Positions 1-7,386 of a stretch of 64,000 nt of DNA are shown piece by piece. Source of the stretch: Streptomyces lincolnensis. GTDB lineage: Bacteria > Actinomycetota > Actinomycetes > Streptomycetales > Streptomycetaceae. The stretch covers positions 124,001 to 188,000 of the forward strand of contig NZ_JAIHON010000013.1 in assembly GCF_021173675.1 (NCBI RefSeq), in the 5' to 3' direction. Position numbers and translations under genes: made by a program. Within the stretch, counting starts at the first letter, position 1. Each line of letters starts with the position of its first letter. The notes beneath the pieces are model-generated. The model did no database searches. It was not told the DNA's origin and saw only the letters and a list, made by a program, of their open reading frames with translations.

Positions 1-1
1 C

Positions 2-1750
2 GAGGGCGATCTGCGCTCCCTCGGCTTCGATGTGCAGGTCGCCGTGGACGCAGCCGACGCCGAGCGACTCGTCGCCGAGACGCCCTGCGAGCAGCGGGTC
101 GCCCTGGTCGACGCCCGGTTCGTCGGCCATGTGCACTCCCTGCGCCTCGGCCTGACCGACCCTCGCTTCCCGCTCGCCGCGATCCCGGGAGCCGTCACCG
201 CGGACCCCGAGGGGCGCACCCCCCTCACCCGGGCGCTGGCCCGAGAGAACTCGGCGGGCGGCGGCACCGCGTTGGCCGTCGACAGCCTCCCCGACCGCCT
301 CGTCACCGCCCTGGACGCCGACGGCGCAGAGGTGCACCACCCCGAGCTCGGCAGCCTGGTCGCCGCGGTCCCGGCCGACCCGCAGTCCCGCAACGAGGCA
401 CGGCAGGCCGTCGCGAACGTCGACGACGAGGCCGTACGCCTGAAGTCGGCCGTGAAGTCCCGCGACGGCTTCTTCACCACCTACTGCATCAGCCCCTACT
501 CCCGCTACATCGCCCGCTGGTGCGCCCGCCGGGGCCTGACCCCGAACCAGGTCACCACCGCCTCGCTGATCACCGCCCTGATCGCGGCGGGCTGTGCGGC
601 CACCGGCACCCGCGGCGGCTTCGTCGCCGCCGGCGTCCTGCTCATCGCGTCCTTCGTCCTGGACTGCACCGACGGGCAGCTCGCCCGCTACTCCCTGCAG
701 TACTCCACGCTCGGCGCCTGGCTGGACGCCACCTTCGACCGGGCCAAGGAGTACGCCTACTACGCGGGCCTCGCCCTCGGAGCCGCCCGCGGCGGCGACG
801 ACGTGTGGGCGCTCGCCCTCGGCGCGATGGTCCTCCAGACCTGCCGGCACGTCGTGGACTTCTCCTTCAACGAGGCCAACCACGACGCCACCGCCAACAC
901 CAGCCCCACGGCCGCCCTTTCGGACAAGCTCGACAGCGTCGGCTGGACGGTGTGGGTGCGGCGGATGATCGTCCTGCCGATCGGCGAGCGCTGGGCGATG
1001 ATCGCGGCGCTCACGGCGGTCACCACCCCGCGGATCACCTTCTACGCCCTGCTCGTCGGCTGCGCCTTCGCGGCGACGTACACGACGGCGGGGCGGGTGC
1101 TGCGCTCGCTGACCCGCAAGGCGCGGCGGACCGACCGGGCGGCACAGGCGCTGGCGGACCTGGCGGACAACGGACCGCTCGCCTCGCTCGTCTCCCGCGT
1201 CACACGGGCCCGTCTCGGCGCCCCCCTGCTGGTCGCCCTGGCCGGCACGGCCGTCCTCGCGGTGTCCCTGTTCTCCGGGGTGACCTGGGCGCCCGTCGCG
1301 GGCGCCGCCGTCTACGCGGTCACCGCCGGTCAGGCGCTGTACCGCCCCCTCAAGGGCGCCCTCGACTGGCTGGTCCCGCCGCTCTTCCGCGCCGCCGAGT
1401 ACGGAACCGTCCTGGTCCTCGCGGCCCGGGCGGACGTGAACGGAGCCCTTCCTGCGGCTTTCGGGCTGGTGGCGGCCGTCGCCTACCATCACTACGACAC
1501 GGTGTACCGCATCCGCGGCAACGCCGGAGCGCCCCCGGCCTGGCTGGTGCGCGCCGTCGGGGGGCACGAAGGGCGGACGCTGCTCGTCACCGTCCTGGCC
1601 GCCGCGCTCTCCGCCTCGCAGTTCAAGGTCGCGCTCACGGCCCTCGCCGTGGCCGTGGCCCTGGTGGTGCTCGTCGAGAGCATCCGCTTCTGGGTGGCCG
1701 CTCATTTGGGCGGCGCGCCCGCCGTACACGATGAAGGAGAACCCGCATGA
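2..1750 (+). CDS. CDP-alcohol phosphatidyltransferase family protein (5' end outside window)
   Basis: Integral membrane enzyme expected to move a phospho-alcohol from a CDP-alcohol to an acceptor alcohol. The frame is already open at base 2, so the true start lies upstream; the first internal ATG is at 32. A soluble N-terminal part of about 150 residues precedes the catalytic domain. The family motif near 660-735 is complete: DCTDGQLAR, then G, then LDATFD, giving all four Asp residues. Several hydrophobic segments follow, to the C-terminus. The long extra N- and C-terminal parts resemble streptomycete proteins labelled DUF5941 (from memory). The stop overlaps the next start as ATGA, so translation is probably coupled. 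It is the first visible gene of an operon ending in an ABC exporter. The substrate is unknown. Confidence 0.85.
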   Translation, partial: EGDLRSLGFDVQVAVDAADAERLVAETPCEQRVALVDARFVGHVHSLRLGLTDPRFPLAAIPGAVTADPEGRTPLTRALARENSAGGGTALAVDSLPDRLVTALDADGAEVHHPELGSLVAAVPADPQSRNEARQAVANVDDEAVRLKSAVKSRDGFFTTYCISPYSRYIARWCARRGLTPNQVTTASLITALIAAGCAATGTRGGFVAAGVLLIASFVLDCTDGQLARYSLQYSTLGAWLDATFDRAKEYAYYAGLALGAARGGDDVWALALGAMVLQTCRHVVDFSFNEANHDATANTSPTAALSDKLDSVGWTVWVRRMIVLPIGERWAMIAALTAVTTPRITFYALLVGCAFAATYTTAGRVLRSLTRKARRTDRAAQALADLADNGPLASLVSRVTRARLGAPLLVALAGTAVLAVSLFSGVTWAPVAGAAVYAVTAGQALYRPLKGALDWLVPPLFRAAEYGTVLVLAARADVNGALPAAFGLVAAVAYHHYDTVYRIRGNAGAPPAWLVRAVGGHEGRTLLVTVLAAALSASQFKVALTALAVAVALVVLVESIRFWVAAHLGGAPAVHDEGEPA

Positions 1751-2508
1751 TCGGCCTCGTGCTGGCGGCCGGCGCCGGACGGCGTCTGCGCCCCTACACC
1801 GACAGCCTTCCCAAGGCTCTGGTGCCGGTGGGCCCCGCGGGCATAGAGGGCGGCCCCGATGAGGTCACGGTTCTCGACCTCACCCTCGGCAACTTCGCCG
1901 AGATCGGTCTGACCGAGGTCGCGGTCATCGTCGGCTACCGCAAGGAGGCCGTGTACGAGCGCAAGGCGGCGCTGGAGGCGAAGTACGGCCTCAAGCTCAC
2001 CCTCATCGACAACGACAAGGCCGAGGAGTGGAACAACGCCTACTCCCTGTGGTGCGGACGTGACGCCCTCAAGGACGGCGTGATCCTCGCCAACGGCGAC
2101 ACCGTCCACCCCGTCTCCGTCGAGAAGACCCTGCTCGCCGCCCGCGGCGAGGGCAAGAGGATCATCCTCGCCCTGGACACCGTGAAGAACCTGGCCGACG
2201 AGGAGATGAAGGTCGTCGTCGACCCCGCCGAGGGCATGACGAAGATCACCAAGCTGATGGACCCCGCCGAGGCCACCGGCGAGTACATCGGCGTCACCCT
2301 CATCGAGGGCGACGCGGCCCCCGAGCTGGCCGACGCGCTCAAGACGGTCTGGGAGACCGACCCGCAGCAGTTCTACGAGCACGGCTACCAGGAGCTCGTC
2401 AACCGCGGCTTCCGCATCGACGTGGCGCCGATCGGCGACGTCAAGTGGGTGGAGATCGACAACCACGACGATCTCGCCCGCGGACGGGAGATCGCGTGCC
2501 AGTACTGA
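1747..2508 (+). CDS. Sugar/polyol-phosphate nucleotidyltransferase (phosphocholine cytidylyltransferase family)
   Basis: Soluble NTP-transferase expected to activate a phosphorylated alcohol or sugar as an NDP (probably CDP) derivative. The N-terminus carries the nucleotide-binding signature LVLAAGAGRRLRPYT followed by PKALVPVG. Further on are NAYSLW, ILANGDT (metal-binding Asp) and a C-terminal VEIDNHDDLARGRE, all typical of the phosphocholine or inositol-phosphate cytidylyltransferase group. The length, 253 residues, is normal. The start overlaps the previous gene by 4 bp. Its position between two CDP-alcohol phosphotransferases suggests it makes their CDP-alcohol donor. The exact alcohol (glycerol-1-P, inositol-P, choline-P) cannot be told from sequence. 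Confidence 0.85.
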   Translation: MIGLVLAAGAGRRLRPYTDSLPKALVPVGPAGIEGGPDEVTVLDLTLGNFAEIGLTEVAVIVGYRKEAVYERKAALEAKYGLKLTLIDNDKAEEWNNAYSLWCGRDALKDGVILANGDTVHPVSVEKTLLAARGEGKRIILALDTVKNLADEEMKVVVDPAEGMTKITKLMDPAEATGEYIGVTLIEGDAAPELADALKTVWETDPQQFYEHGYQELVNRGFRIDVAPIGDVKWVEIDNHDDLARGREIACQY

Positions 2509-3557
2509 CCCGGCTCATCCCCTCCCCGCTCGTCGTCGACATCCGCCCGGGTGCCCTCGACGACCTCGGCTGCGTCCTCGCCGACGAGCGCATCTCGCAC
2601 TCCGGCAAGCTGGCCATCGCGGTCAGCGGCGGCTCGGGCGCCCGGCTGCGCGAGCGGATCGCCCCGACCCTGCCCGGCGCCACCTGGTACGAGGTGGGCG
2701 GCGGCACCATCGACGACGCGGTCCGGCTGGCCGGCGACATAAAGGCCGGCCACTACGACGCGGTCGTCGGCCTCGGCGGCGGGAAGATCATCGACTGCGC
2801 CAAGTTCGCGGCGGCCCGCGTCGGCCTCCCGCTGGTCGCCGTCGCCACCAACCTGGCGCACGACGGCCTGTGCTCACCGGTCGCCACCCTCGACAACGAC
2901 GCGGGCCGCGGCTCCTACGGTGTGCCGAACCCGATCGCGGTGGTCATCGACCTGAACGTGATCCGTGAGGCACCCGTCCGCTTCGTGCGCTCCGGCATCG
3001 GCGACGTCATCTCCAACATCTCCGCGGTGGCGGACTGGGAGCTGGCCAACCGGGTCAAGGGCGAGAAGGTCGACGGTCTCGCCGCGGCGATGGCCCGTCA
3101 GGCCGGCGAGGCGGTGCTCAGGCACCCGGGCGGGGTCGGCGACGACGCCTTCCTCCAGGTGCTGGCCGAGGCCCTGGTCCTCACCGGTATCGCCATGTCG
3201 GTCTCGGGCGACTCCCGCCCGTCCTCCGGCGCCTGCCACGAGATCAACCACGCCTTCGACCTGCTGTTTCCCAAGCGGGCCGCCGCCCACGGCGAGCAGT
3301 GCGGACTGGGCGCGGCCTTCGCGATGTACCTGCGCGGAGCACACGAGGAGTCGGCCTACATGGCCGAGGTGCTGCGCCGGCACGGGCTGCCGGTACTGCC
3401 GGAGGAGATCGGCTTCACGGTGGACGAGTTCGTCCGGGCCGTGGAGTACGCGCCGGAGACCCGGCCCGGCCGCTACACGATCCTCGAACACCTCGACCTC
3501 AAGACCGAACAGATCAAGGACGTCTACGCCGACTATGTCAAGGCCATCGGTAGCTGA
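2496..3557 (+). CDS. Iron-containing alcohol dehydrogenase, sn-glycerol-1-phosphate dehydrogenase-like
   Basis: NAD(P)-dependent dehydrogenase of the EgsA/AraM group, which in characterised members reduces dihydroxyacetone phosphate to sn-glycerol-1-phosphate. Visible features are GGGKIIDCAKF (nucleotide-binding turn), NLAHDGLCSPVATL, and the metal-site region SGDSRPSSGACHEINHAFD plus AAAHGEQCG, which supply the expected Asp/His ligands. I chose the GTG at 2496 (VPVLTRLIPSP). It overlaps the previous gene by 13 bp, whereas an earlier in-frame start at 2445 would add a stretch unlike the family. Its neighbours suggest it makes the phospho-polyol activated by the cytidylyltransferase. Substrate assignment is inferred from family resemblance. 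Confidence 0.8.
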   Translation: MPVLTRLIPSPLVVDIRPGALDDLGCVLADERISHSGKLAIAVSGGSGARLRERIAPTLPGATWYEVGGGTIDDAVRLAGDIKAGHYDAVVGLGGGKIIDCAKFAAARVGLPLVAVATNLAHDGLCSPVATLDNDAGRGSYGVPNPIAVVIDLNVIREAPVRFVRSGIGDVISNISAVADWELANRVKGEKVDGLAAAMARQAGEAVLRHPGGVGDDAFLQVLAEALVLTGIAMSVSGDSRPSSGACHEINHAFDLLFPKRAAAHGEQCGLGAAFAMYLRGAHEESAYMAEVLRRHGLPVLPEEIGFTVDEFVRAVEYAPETRPGRYTILEHLDLKTEQIKDVYADYVKAIGS

Positions 3558-4314
3558 ACTCCGTCCGGTCGTCCACCCCGCAGGGGTCAAGGACCGGCGC
3601 AGCGGTGAGCACTGGATGGGACGCCTCTACATGCGTGAGGTGTCCCTGCGGGTCGACCGCTACCTGGTGAACACCAGGGTCACTCCCAACCAGCTCACGT
3701 ACCTGATGACCGTATGCGGCGTGCTCGCGGCCCCGGCACTCCTGCTGCCGGGGATCCCGGGCGCCGTGCTCGGCGTGGTCGCGGTCCAGCTGTACCTGCT
3801 GCTGGACTGCGTCGACGGCGAGATCGCGCGCTGGCGGAAGCAGTACTCCCTCAACGGCGTCTACATGGACCGGGTCGGCGCCTACCTCACCGACGCCGCC
3901 GTCCTGGTCGGCTTCGGTCTGCGCGCCGCCGACCCGTTCGGCTCCGGCCGTATCGACTGGCTGTGGGCCTTCCTCGGGACCCTGGCCGCGCTCGGCGCGA
4001 TCCTGATCAAGGCCGAGACCGACCTCGTCGGTGTCGCCCGGCACCAGAACGGGATGCCGCCGGTCAAGGAGGCCGCCGCCGAGATGCGCTCCTCCGGCAT
4101 GGCGCTGGCCCGCCGGGCCGCCGCCCTGCTCAAGTTCCACCGGCTGATCCTCGGCATCGAGGCGACGCTGCTGATCCTGGTGCTGGCGATCGCCGACCAG
4201 GCGCGCGGCGACCTGTTCTTCTCCCGCCTCGGCGTCGCGGTGCTGGCCGGCATCGCCCTGCTCCAGACCGTGCTGCACCTGGTGTCGATCCTCGCCTCCA
4301 GCAGGCTGAAGTGA
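3535..4314 (+). CDS. CDP-alcohol phosphatidyltransferase family protein, variant active site
   Basis: Second membrane phosphotransferase of the operon, 259 residues with about five or six hydrophobic segments. The motif region near 3810-3900 reads DCVDGEIAR, spacer, G, then YMDRVGA. The first three Asp residues are present, but the position of the fourth (usually the catalytic base) is Ala; an Asp three residues later (YLTD) might compensate. Start ATG 3535 overlaps the preceding gene by 23 bp; an in-frame alternative is ATG 3616. It probably works on the same pathway as the neighbouring dehydrogenase and cytidylyltransferase, for example by attaching the phospho-polyol to a lipid or head group. 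That role is inferred. Confidence 0.8.
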   Translation: MSRPSVAELRPVVHPAGVKDRRSGEHWMGRLYMREVSLRVDRYLVNTRVTPNQLTYLMTVCGVLAAPALLLPGIPGAVLGVVAVQLYLLLDCVDGEIARWRKQYSLNGVYMDRVGAYLTDAAVLVGFGLRAADPFGSGRIDWLWAFLGTLAALGAILIKAETDLVGVARHQNGMPPVKEAAAEMRSSGMALARRAAALLKFHRLILGIEATLLILVLAIADQARGDLFFSRLGVAVLAGIALLQTVLHLVSILASSRLK

Positions 4315-5195
4315 GCACGGCCATGAAGGTCGGGGCCGTCATCATCACCATGGGCAACCGGCCCGACGAACTGCGCGCCCTGCTCGACTCGGTCGCCAAG
4401 CAGGACGGCGAGCCGGTCCAGGCGGTCGTGGTCGGCAACGGCTCGCCCGTGCCGGACGTCCCCGACGGCGTACGCACCATCGAGCTGCCGGAGAACCTCG
4501 GCATCCCCGGCGGCCGCAACGTCGGCATCGAGGCCTTCGGCCCCAGCGGTCGCGATGTCGACATATTGCTCTTCCTGGACGACGACGGCCTCCTCGCGAG
4601 CCACGACACCGCCGAGCTGTGCCGCCAGGCCTTCGAGGCCGACCCGAAGCTCGGCATCGTCAGCTTCCGCATCGCCGACCCGGACACCGGCATCACCCAG
4701 CGCCGCCACGTGCCCCGCCTGCGCGCCTCCGACCCCATGCGCTCCTCCCGCGTGACCACCTTCCTCGGCGGCGCCAACGCCGTCCGGACCCAGGTCCTCG
4801 CCGAGGTCGGCGGACTGCCGGACGAGTTCTTCTACGCCCATGAGGAGACCGACCTGGCCTGGCGGGCCATCGACGCGGGCTGGATGATCGACTACCGGTC
4901 CGACATGGTCCTCCACCACCCCACGACCGCCCCCTCGCGGCACGCGGTCTACCACCGCATGGTCGCCCGCAACCGCGTCTGGCTCGCCCGCCGCAACCTG
5001 CCCGCGCTCCTGATCCCCGTCTACCTCGGCGTCTGGCTGCTGCTCACCCTGGTGCGGCGCCCGTCGAGGCCCGCCCTGAAGGCGTGGTTCGGCGGATTCC
5101 GGGAAGGCTGGACGACTCCCTGCGGTCCGCGCCGGCCCATGAAGTGGCGTACGGTGTGGCGGCTGACCCGACTGGGCCGGCCCCCCGTCATCTGA
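4311..5195 (+). CDS. Glycosyltransferase family 2 protein
   Basis: Membrane-associated GT-A glycosyltransferase of 294 residues. The N-terminus shows a beta strand then VIITMGNRPDELRALL, a nucleotide-binding part, the metal-binding triad LFLDDDG, and FFYAHEETDLAWRA, which matches the ED(E)D-type catalytic region of rhamnosyl/galactofuranosyl-type GT2 enzymes. A hydrophobic stretch near the C-terminus (LLIPVYLGVWLLLTLV) could anchor it. I chose the GTG at 4311, which overlaps the upstream stop as GTGA; ATG 4323 is an equally possible start four codons later. In this operon it probably decorates the polyol-phosphate product before export. Donor sugar unknown. Confidence 0.85.
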   Translation: MSTAMKVGAVIITMGNRPDELRALLDSVAKQDGEPVQAVVVGNGSPVPDVPDGVRTIELPENLGIPGGRNVGIEAFGPSGRDVDILLFLDDDGLLASHDTAELCRQAFEADPKLGIVSFRIADPDTGITQRRHVPRLRASDPMRSSRVTTFLGGANAVRTQVLAEVGGLPDEFFYAHEETDLAWRAIDAGWMIDYRSDMVLHHPTTAPSRHAVYHRMVARNRVWLARRNLPALLIPVYLGVWLLLTLVRRPSRPALKAWFGGFREGWTTPCGPRRPMKWRTVWRLTRLGRPPVI

Positions 5196-5293
5196 CAAGC
5201 TCGTCCAGAAGAGCACCGGGGCCGGACCGAGGTCCCGGGGACTCATGCCAGGCCCGCACAGGCCGCGCATCCCGAAGACGAAAGTTTCCACCA

Positions 5294-6223
5294 GTGAGTG
5301 AGACAACGCATGACGGCACGGTCGCGGTGAGCGCGCCCGCGCCGCCCGACGAGAGCCTCACGGCGGCGCAGCTCGCCGCCAAGCACGGGCTGACCGTGAG
5401 CGGCGCCCGGCCCTCCCTCGTGGAGTACGTCCGCCAGCTCTGGGACCGGCGCCACTTCATCCTCGCCTTCTCCCGGGCGAAGCTGACGGCCCAGTACAGC
5501 CAGGCCAAGCTCGGCCAGCTGTGGCAGGTGGCCACCCCGCTGCTGAACGCGGCCGTGTACTTCTTCATCTTCGGCCTGCTCCTGGAGGCCGACCGGGGCA
5601 TGTCCCGCGAGGTGTACATCCCCTTCCTGGTCACCGGCGTGTTCGTGTTCACGTTCACGCAGAGCTCGGTGATGGCGGGCGTCCGCGCGATCTCCGGCAA
5701 CCTCGGCCTGGTCCGCGCCCTGCACTTCCCGCGCGCCGCGCTGCCGGTCTCCTTCGCGCTCCAGCAGCTCCAGCAGCTGCTGTTCTCGATGATCGTGCTG
5801 TTCGCCGTCGCGGTCGGATTCGGCCATTATCCGGACCTCTCCTGGGTACTGATCGTGCCGGTGCTCGTCCTCCAGTTCTGCTTCAACACCGGTCTCGCGC
5901 TGATCATGGCCCGGGCGGGCTCCAAGACCCCCGACCTCGCACAGCTCATGCCGTTCGTGATGCGGACCTGGATGTACGCGTCCGGGGTGATGTTCTCCAT
6001 CCCGATCTTCCTGCAGGACAAGCCGCAGTGGATCGCGAACATCCTCCAGTGGAACCCGGCCGCGATCTACATGGACCTGATGCGCTTCGCCCTCATCGAC
6101 GCGTACGACCAGAAGTACCTGCCCGACCACGTCTGGGCGGCCGCGGGCGGCTGGGCCGTGCTCTTCGCCCTCGGCGGGTTCGTGTACTTCTGGAAGGCGG
6201 AGGAGAGGTACGGCCGTGGCTGA
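5294..6223 (+). CDS. ABC-2 type polysaccharide/teichoic-acid exporter, permease subunit (Wzm/TagG-like)
   Basis: Six-helix ABC-2 permease of about 309 residues, expected in the cytoplasmic membrane exporting a lipid-linked glycopolymer. After a soluble N-terminus it has the amphipathic interfacial region (LWDRRHFILAFSRAKLTAQYSQAKLGQLWQ) typical of Wzm/TagG, then six hydrophobic segments and a short KAEERYGRG tail. Start GTG 5294 (VSETTHDG) follows a 98-bp gap after the GT2 gene; longer in-frame starts would run into that gene. It overlaps the ATPase gene by 8 bp, so the two are one transporter. Cargo is inferred to be the product of the upstream operon genes. Confidence 0.9.
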   Translation: MSETTHDGTVAVSAPAPPDESLTAAQLAAKHGLTVSGARPSLVEYVRQLWDRRHFILAFSRAKLTAQYSQAKLGQLWQVATPLLNAAVYFFIFGLLLEADRGMSREVYIPFLVTGVFVFTFTQSSVMAGVRAISGNLGLVRALHFPRAALPVSFALQQLQQLLFSMIVLFAVAVGFGHYPDLSWVLIVPVLVLQFCFNTGLALIMARAGSKTPDLAQLMPFVMRTWMYASGVMFSIPIFLQDKPQWIANILQWNPAAIYMDLMRFALIDAYDQKYLPDHVWAAAGGWAVLFALGGFVYFWKAEERYGRG

Positions 6224-6995
6224 GCACGCCAAGGGCGAACGCGTCCCCACCGTCATCGCGGACGAGCTGCACATCGTCTACCGCGTCAACGGCGCCAAGA
6301 CCGGCAAGGGCAGCGCCACCGCGGCGCTCAGCCGCATACTCAAGCGCGGCGAGGAGCGCGGGGTGCGCAAGGTGCACGCCGTGCGGGGCGTCTCCTTCGT
6401 CGCCTACCGCGGCGAGGCCGTCGGCCTGATCGGTTCCAACGGCTCCGGCAAGTCCACCCTGCTGCGGGCCATCGCCGGCCTGCTCCCGGCCGAGAGCGGC
6501 AGGGTCTACACCGACGGCCAGCCCTCGCTGCTGGGCGTCAACGCGGCCCTGATGAACGACCTCACCGGAGAGCGCAACGTCATATTGGGCGGGCTCGCCA
6601 TGGGCATGTCCCGCGAGCAGATCAGGGAGCGCTACCAGGAGATCGTCGACTTCTCGGGCATCAACGAGAAGGGCGACTTCATCACCCTGCCGATGCGCAC
6701 CTACTCCTCCGGCATGGCGGCCCGTCTGCGGTTCTCCATCGCCGCGGCCAAGGACCACGACGTCCTCATGATCGACGAGGCCCTGGCCACCGGCGACCGC
6801 AAGTTCCAGAAGCGCTCCGAGGAACGGATCCGGGAGCTGCGCAAGGAGGCCGGCACGGTCTTCCTGGTCAGCCACAACAACAAGTCGATCCGTGACACCT
6901 GCAACCGCGTCCTGTGGCTGGAGCGCGGCGAGCTGCGCATGGACGGCCCGACCGACGAGGTCCTCAAGGAGTACGAGAAGTTCACGGGCAGGTAG
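6216..6995 (+). CDS. ABC exporter ATP-binding subunit (Wzt/TagH-like)
   Basis: Cytoplasmic ATPase partner of the preceding permease. It has Walker A GSNGSGKST, the Wzt/TagH-type signature motif YSSGMAARLRFSIA, Walker B DVLMIDEALATGD, and the switch His in FLVSHN. At 259 residues it lacks the C-terminal carbohydrate-binding domain of long Wzt proteins, so it is of the short KpsT/TagH kind. The insert between strand 1 and Walker A (residues about 15-50) is typical of TagH. The GTG start lies 8 bp inside the permease gene. It ends the operon; a strong hairpin follows. Confidence 0.92.
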   Translation: MAEHAKGERVPTVIADELHIVYRVNGAKTGKGSATAALSRILKRGEERGVRKVHAVRGVSFVAYRGEAVGLIGSNGSGKSTLLRAIAGLLPAESGRVYTDGQPSLLGVNAALMNDLTGERNVILGGLAMGMSREQIRERYQEIVDFSGINEKGDFITLPMRTYSSGMAARLRFSIAAAKDHDVLMIDEALATGDRKFQKRSEERIRELRKEAGTVFLVSHNNKSIRDTCNRVLWLERGELRMDGPTDEVLKEYEKFTGR

Positions 6996-7034
6996 TCCAC
7001 CCGCCCCGGACGAAAAGGACCGCCCCGCTTCCCC

Positions 7035-7064
7035 GGGCCCTGCCGGAACTGTTCCGGCGGGGCT
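7035..7064 (+). terminator. Strong hairpin, likely terminator after the ABC exporter operon
   Basis: CCCTGCCGGAAC (7038-7049) pairs with GTTCCGGCGGGG (7051-7062), with one G-U pair and a flanking G-C pair. The real loop is a few bases at the centre. It sits 40-70 bp after the ABC ATPase stop. There is no T-run, as is usual for actinomycete terminators. Confidence 0.6.
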
Positions 7065-7109
7065 CCGCGTCTGCAAAGGAAACGTCAACTTCCGCCTCGC
7101 TTGGGAATC

Positions 7110-7139
7110 TTGACACCAATCGGTGTGTTGTTGTGATGT
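7110..7139 (+). promoter_or_regulatory. Candidate hopanoid-operon promoter with overlapping dyad
   Basis: A consensus -35 TTGACA at 7110-7115 is followed after 18 bp by TGATGT (7134-7139), a weak -10. The inverted repeat ACACC-AATC-GGTGT (7113-7126) overlaps the -35 and could be an operator. The distance to hpnC (about 240 bp) leaves a long leader. The -10 is poor, so the assignment is tentative. Confidence 0.35.
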
Positions 7140-7165
7140 GCAGGACACCCCGACGAACCGCAGAG

Positions 7166-7177
7166 CGTTGTACAACG
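7166..7177. promoter_or_regulatory. Perfect 12-bp palindrome, candidate operator
   Basis: CGTTGTACAACG is fully self-complementary and lies about 150 bp before the first short reading frame of the hopanoid operon. The compact symmetrical form fits a dimeric regulator site. No regulator can be assigned. Confidence 0.35.
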
Positions 7178-7320
7178 TAAGCTGTACCGGTCCCGAATCG
7201 CGGCAAGTAGGGCGATAACGCGCGACAACCCTGTGCCCGGACAGCCGCGCGGAGGGTCGGGCGGCGTGTCCGAAATAGTGTGCATTGGGTCTGCGGTGTA
7301 GAACGGGAGATGTGACGGCA

Positions 7321-7386
7321 ATGGCTACGGAAACTCCCCAGCTCCACGCAGCACGTGCCGTCCCCGTCCCGGGCAGCCGGCGGTGA
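7321..7386 (+). CDS. Possible 21-codon leader peptide upstream of hpnC
   Basis: A short reading frame starts with ATG 7321, ten bases after GGGAGA, encodes 21 residues (MATETPQLH...PGSRR) and stops with a TGA that overlaps the hpnC GTG as GTGA (7383-7386). The hpnC GTG has no good ribosome-binding site of its own, so its translation could depend on ribosomes ending this frame. No known family. The support is the ribosome-binding site and the exact 4-bp overlap; it could also be chance. Confidence 0.4.
   Translation: MATETPQLHAARAVPVPGSRR

Larger units (their letters stand above)
6996..7320. other. Intergenic region before the hopanoid operon
   Basis: About 325 bp without a long gene. It contains the terminator hairpin at 7035-7064, a TTGACA hexamer at 7110-7115 that overlaps the dyad ACACC-AATC-GGTGT (7113-7126), and a perfect 12-bp palindrome CGTTGTACAACG (7166-7177). 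A GGGAGA at 7305-7310 serves the ATG at 7321. This is the most likely site of the hopanoid operon promoter and its control. Confidence 0.5.
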
